From assembly GCF_017163935.1 (NCBI RefSeq), contig NZ_JABVZR010000002.1, positions 248,001 through 312,000 on the forward strand: a DNA stretch of 64,000 nt, in the 5' to 3' direction. Below are positions 60,664-64,000 of this stretch, in pieces. Under the pieces are notes generated by a model. The model made no database searches and was not told where the DNA came from. It worked only from the letters and a program-made list of their open reading frames with translations. A program made the position numbers and the translations under genes. The first letter of the stretch is position 1, and each line of letters opens with the position of its first letter. This DNA is from Novosphingobium terrae. GTDB taxonomy: Bacteria; Pseudomonadota; Alphaproteobacteria; Sphingomonadales; Sphingomonadaceae.

Positions 60664-63420
60664 ATGGGCGGTTTCAAGGCAGAGCTGGGTGCCGGGCACA
60701 CCAGCAGTGCGCATAAACGCAAGGCGCTGAGGCTGATGGTGGCAGGCATGGCCCTGCCGGTGCTGACGGGCCTGTTCGCGGGTCAGGCCGCCGCGCAGGC
60801 CAGTGACGCGCAAACGCAGGGCGATACGCCTTCGCTGGGCGCTCAGGCGGTGAGCAACAGCGGCGCTCCCATCGTCGTCACCGGCCTGCGCGCCGGGATC
60901 GAACGTTCGCTTAATGACAAGCGCAAGTCGATCAATGTCGAGGACGTGATCTCCGCCGAAGACATCGGCAAGTTCCCCGACAACAATCTGGCGGAATCGC
61001 TGCAGCGCGTGCCCGGCATCACCATCGACCGCTCGGTGACCGGCGAGGGCCAGACCATCAATCTGCGCGGCCTTGGCCCCCAGTTCACCCGCAGCGAGAT
61101 CAACGGCGGCACCGCGCTCAACGGTTTCGACTTCAGCGTGCTGGCGCCCGAACTCTTCTCCAAGATCACCGTCGAGAAATCGCCCCAGGCCAAGACGGTC
61201 GAGGGCGGTCTGGCTGGCACGATCAAGGAAGAAACCCCCAAGCCGTTTGATATTCCCGGCTTCCGCGCCACAGTCACCAGCGGCCTTACCATTGGCGATC
61301 GCGGCGAAACCATGCCGCGCGTCTTCGGTCTGATCAGCAAGAACTGGAATGACAGCTTCGGCATCACCATTGCCGGCGCCTATTCCAAGACCAACTTCCA
61401 GACCAATGAGGTCGATTACGGCCCCTGGGTCGCCTTCAAGAACATCGCCAGCGCTCAGGCTCTGGCCACAGCACCCAGCGATCTGCTCAACGCGGCCACG
61501 CCGCGCACCTCGGCCTATTATTCCTATCAGCAGAAGCGCGACAATTACGGGCTGACCGCCGCCGTGCAGGGCCGCCCCTCCGACAAGCTGGAGATCACCG
61601 CCGACTTCCTCTACGCCCGCAAGAGCGGCGTGGAAATCGACGACCGCCCCGATGCCCCCATCGAAGGCACCACCTATTACGCCGATGGCACCAGCAGCGC
61701 GGGCAATCAGGTGCCCACCAATTACACCATCAGCAATGGCGCGGTCACCTCCGGCACCTTCAGCAACATCCAGAACCGCGTGGGCTACAGCTATCAGCCG
61801 CAGACCAACACGGTCTATCAGGCCACGCTGCGCGCCAAATGGACGCCCAGCGATCACCTGACCATCGAACCCGGCTTCAGCCACGCCCATCAGAAAACGC
61901 GCGCCGAGCTGGACCTCTATTCTTTCGCGATCAACGGCGCCAACATCACCTATAATGTGAATGGCGATGCCCCCAGCTTCGCCTCGACCGCGACAGACTT
62001 CTCGACCAACCCCAACGATTACAAATTCAACGTCTTCATCTTCGATCGCACTGACGACAGCATCGATGAGAACGTCGCCCATCTGGACTTCACCAACACC
62101 TTCGACATTCCCGGCTTCAAGAGCCTGCAATGGGGCGTGCGCTATACCGATCGCCGGTCGACACAGGTGACCAAGGATGTCGGCCTGTATCAGGGCAACA
62201 GCCTGCTGGGCACCAACACGCCCACGCTGGGTGCGGTGGCCACCACCCTGCCCTTCTCGGTGAACGGCGCCAGCACGCCTTCGCGCATCCTGTCGGTGGA
62301 CATCAGCAAGGTGGCCAGCACCTTCTACAACGGCCTCGATCCCTACACCGATTCCAGCCAGTTCTATGACGATCCCACGCAGGATGCGCTGGCCAGCTAC
62401 CATGTGGTGGAGCGCACCTATGCCGGTTACGTGCAGGGCAATTTCGAATTCGGCCCGGTCTCGGTCAATGCCGGTGTGCGGATCGTGTCCACCTCAACGC
62501 ATTCGCAGGGCACATCGCTGATCGGCACCACGCCCACGCCCAGCGATACGCGCAGCAGCTACACCAACTTCCTGCCCGCCATCAACGCGCGCTATGAGCT
62601 GAAGCCAGACCTGCTGCTGCGCGCCACCTATTCGCGCGCCATGACGCGGCCCACGCTCGACCAGCTCAGCTCCTCGGTGATCGTGAATGCCGGGCCGCGC
62701 ACCGGCACCAGCGGCAATCCCAATCTGAAGCCCTATACTGCTGACCAGCAGGATGTTGGTTTCGAATGGTATTTCCACAAGGGCTCGCTGCTGACGCTGA
62801 CCGGTTTCGCCAAGGAGATCGACAATCTGATCTCGGAAACGGTGGTCAACCAGACCACCACCTTCCCCGATCAGCTGACCGGCCTGCCCACCACCGGCGT
62901 CATCGCCTTCACCGAGCCGACCAATGGCAATCACGCCACCATCAAGGGTCTGGAAGCAGGGCTGCAATCGCCCTTCTACTTCCTGCCCGGCGCGCTGAGC
63001 GGCTTTGGCGGCATTCTGAACTACACCTTCGCCGACAGCCAGTCGAATGTCACCATCGCGGCGGATGGCACGCGCACCACGGCGCTGCCCGGCCTGTCCA
63101 AGCACAGCGCCAATGCGGTGCTGTATTACGACCGCCACGGCGTGGACATGCGCCTCGCCTATGCCTGGCGCAGCACCTATCTGCGTGACGATGCGGTGGG
63201 CGCGCAATTCGGGGCCCAGCGTTACATCCGCAGCTATGGGCAGATGGACTTCTCGATGAATGTGCCCGTCACCCATTTCTTCCAGCTGGGCTTCGATGTG
63301 AACAATCTGCTCAACACCCAGCGCAAGGAGTATATCCTGCTCGACAATGGCGCGAAGGAACCGGCCAGCCTGCTTCAGCAGGAACGCCGCTTCGTGTTGA
63401 CGGGCCGCGTGGTCTTCTGA
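60664..63420 (+). CDS. TonB-dependent receptor, carbohydrate-type (Caulobacter-style)
   Basis: The 918-residue receptor has a signal peptide (hydrophobic run about 24-45, cleavage near AAA-QA), TonB-box region IVVTGLRAGIERSLNDKR, plug with ISAEDIGKFPDNNLAESLQRVPGITI and INLRGLGPQFTRSEINGG, and a barrel ending in Phe (RVVF). The 'NVEDVISAEDIGKFPDNN' plug type is common in receptors for oligosaccharides in sphingomonads and caulobacters. GGAGGGAC precedes the ATG. As a member of the GalNAc-type locus it would import the glycan released or trimmed by the glycosidase. Confidence 0.92.
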   Translation: MGGFKAELGAGHTSSAHKRKALRLMVAGMALPVLTGLFAGQAAAQASDAQTQGDTPSLGAQAVSNSGAPIVVTGLRAGIERSLNDKRKSINVEDVISAEDIGKFPDNNLAESLQRVPGITIDRSVTGEGQTINLRGLGPQFTRSEINGGTALNGFDFSVLAPELFSKITVEKSPQAKTVEGGLAGTIKEETPKPFDIPGFRATVTSGLTIGDRGETMPRVFGLISKNWNDSFGITIAGAYSKTNFQTNEVDYGPWVAFKNIASAQALATAPSDLLNAATPRTSAYYSYQQKRDNYGLTAAVQGRPSDKLEITADFLYARKSGVEIDDRPDAPIEGTTYYADGTSSAGNQVPTNYTISNGAVTSGTFSNIQNRVGYSYQPQTNTVYQATLRAKWTPSDHLTIEPGFSHAHQKTRAELDLYSFAINGANITYNVNGDAPSFASTATDFSTNPNDYKFNVFIFDRTDDSIDENVAHLDFTNTFDIPGFKSLQWGVRYTDRRSTQVTKDVGLYQGNSLLGTNTPTLGAVATTLPFSVNGASTPSRILSVDISKVASTFYNGLDPYTDSSQFYDDPTQDALASYHVVERTYAGYVQGNFEFGPVSVNAGVRIVSTSTHSQGTSLIGTTPTPSDTRSSYTNFLPAINARYELKPDLLLRATYSRAMTRPTLDQLSSSVIVNAGPRTGTSGNPNLKPYTADQQDVGFEWYFHKGSLLTLTGFAKEIDNLISETVVNQTTTFPDQLTGLPTTGVIAFTEPTNGNHATIKGLEAGLQSPFYFLPGALSGFGGILNYTFADSQSNVTIAADGTRTTALPGLSKHSANAVLYYDRHGVDMRLAYAWRSTYLRDDAVGAQFGAQRYIRSYGQMDFSMNVPVTHFFQLGFDVNNLLNTQRKEYILLDNGAKEPASLLQQERRFVLTGRVVF

Positions 63421-63511
63421 TCAATCTGGAACCCATGCCGACCGGGGCTGATACCTCGGTCGGCATCATGAGATGGGATATGATGGTGCAACGGTATGGG
63501 CGGGTTCCCGC

Positions 63512-64000
63512 ATGATCTACGGCATCGATATCGGCGGGACCAAGATCGAGTTCGTGGCCTTCGATGATGCGCTCGAAGCTGTCGAGCGCCGCAGGCTGGC
63601 CACGCCTGCCCATGATTACGGCGCCTTTACGCAGGCGCTGACGCAGTTGATCGAAGAGGCCGATGCCCGTTTCGGCGGCAAGGCTCCCGTGGGTCTGGGC
63701 ATGCCCGGCCTGACCGATCGCGAAGGCCGGGCGCTATGTGCCAACCTTCCCGGCGTAACGGGCCACAAGGTGGCGCAGGATATGGCCCAGCGCCTTGGCC
63801 GCCCGGTGGCGATGCTCAACGACACGCGCTGCTTTGCCCTGTCCGAGGCGCGCGGCGGTGCGGGTGAAGGCCATCGCGTGGTCTTCGGCGCGATCCTGGG
63901 CACCGGCGCCGCCGGAGGTCTGGTGATCGACGGCCATGTCGAGGACGGCCATCGCGGCCTCGCCGGGGAATATGGCCATTTGCCCCTGCCCGCTGCCCTG
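63512..64000 (+). CDS. ROK-family sugar kinase, partial (cut by window end)
   Basis: 163 residues are visible and the frame is open at the right edge. It begins MIYGIDIGGTKIEFVAFDD with the ATP-binding DxGGTK motif, continues with GLGMPGLTD, and has an ILGTGAAGGLVIDG phosphate-binding segment and a GEYGHLPLP zinc-loop region. ROK proteins phosphorylate glucose, fructose, N-acetylglucosamine, N-acetylmannosamine or GalNAc (AgaK). In this locus N-acetylgalactosamine kinase is most likely. It begins 91 bases after the receptor gene on the same strand. Confidence 0.88.
   Translation, partial: MIYGIDIGGTKIEFVAFDDALEAVERRRLATPAHDYGAFTQALTQLIEEADARFGGKAPVGLGMPGLTDREGRALCANLPGVTGHKVAQDMAQRLGRPVAMLNDTRCFALSEARGGAGEGHRVVFGAILGTGAAGGLVIDGHVEDGHRGLAGEYGHLPLPAAL

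Noticed and set aside
60622..62403. Long minus-strand frame inside the TonB receptor at 60664
   Set aside because: Shadow frame; also crosses the receptor's promoter and start.
1..64000. tRNA genes, CRISPR arrays, insertion sequences, prophage or integration sites
   Set aside because: Reading both strands I found no T-loop-containing tRNA, no regularly spaced repeats, no transposase or integrase and no direct-repeat attachment pair.

Overview
The window is high-GC DNA dense with TonB-dependent receptors, MFS transporters and small catabolic operons under local LysR, LacI, GntR, GlxA/AraC, MarR and DeoR regulators. Codon use, the TonB receptor style, the ProXp-ala type editing proteins and the exported peptidases suggest an alphaproteobacterium of the Sphingomonadales, probably Novosphingobium or a close relative. 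This is inferred from style; there is no rRNA or other marker gene in the window. No tRNA, rRNA, CRISPR array or insertion sequence was recognised.

Layout. 0.2-6.2 kb: a LysR regulator, a large exported protein of unknown function, and a TonB receptor preceded by a cobalamin riboswitch. 6.3-17.8 kb: an SsuD-like flavin monooxygenase, a Gfo/Idh/MocA dehydrogenase, a LacI regulator, a second TonB receptor, an ACS-type MFS transporter, then a LysR regulator divergent from a ThDP enzyme, a 59-codon ORF and an MFS transporter. 17.8-28.3 kb: a DMT exporter, then a GntR-led amine or amino-acid unit (FAD oxidoreductase, MFS, DapA-like lyase, PuuC-like aldehyde dehydrogenase, porin, ProXp-ala paralogue, second MFS). 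28.4-43.97 kb: a LysR regulator with a divergent 52-codon ORF, an amino-acid permease, a GlxA-family regulator, and a seven-gene operon glyA-soxB-soxD-soxA-soxG-sdaA-proX, followed by an MFS/SMP-30 pair. 44.4-49.4 kb: two tandem orphan response regulators, a two-lobed pepsin-like protease, an M1 peptidase and an exported protein. 49.7-55.1 kb: a MobA-like hydroxybenzoate monooxygenase with its MarR regulator, a tautomerase-like protein, two SDRs and a divergent LysR. 55.2-64 kb: an N-acetylgalactosamine-type locus (GatZ, AgaS, GH36-like glycosidase, DeoR/AgaR-like repressor, TonB receptor, ROK kinase cut by the window end).

How the genes work together. Sarcosine oxidase yields glycine and a C1 unit, SHMT makes serine, and serine dehydratase makes pyruvate. 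A GlxA-family regulator of the GbdR/SouR type lies downstream of the operon's far end. In the last locus an outer-membrane receptor, a periplasmic glycosidase, a sugar kinase, an isomerase/deaminase and an aldolase subunit form a plausible GalNAc-glycan route, and five copies of a TTCGTT-containing motif mark the likely AgaR-type regulon. The most interesting signals are the two ProXp-ala editing proteins embedded in catabolic units, the pepsin-like protease, the small ORFs divergent from or coupled to regulated genes, the shared palindromes ahead of transporters, and the REP-like inverted pair at 32.5-32.8 kb.
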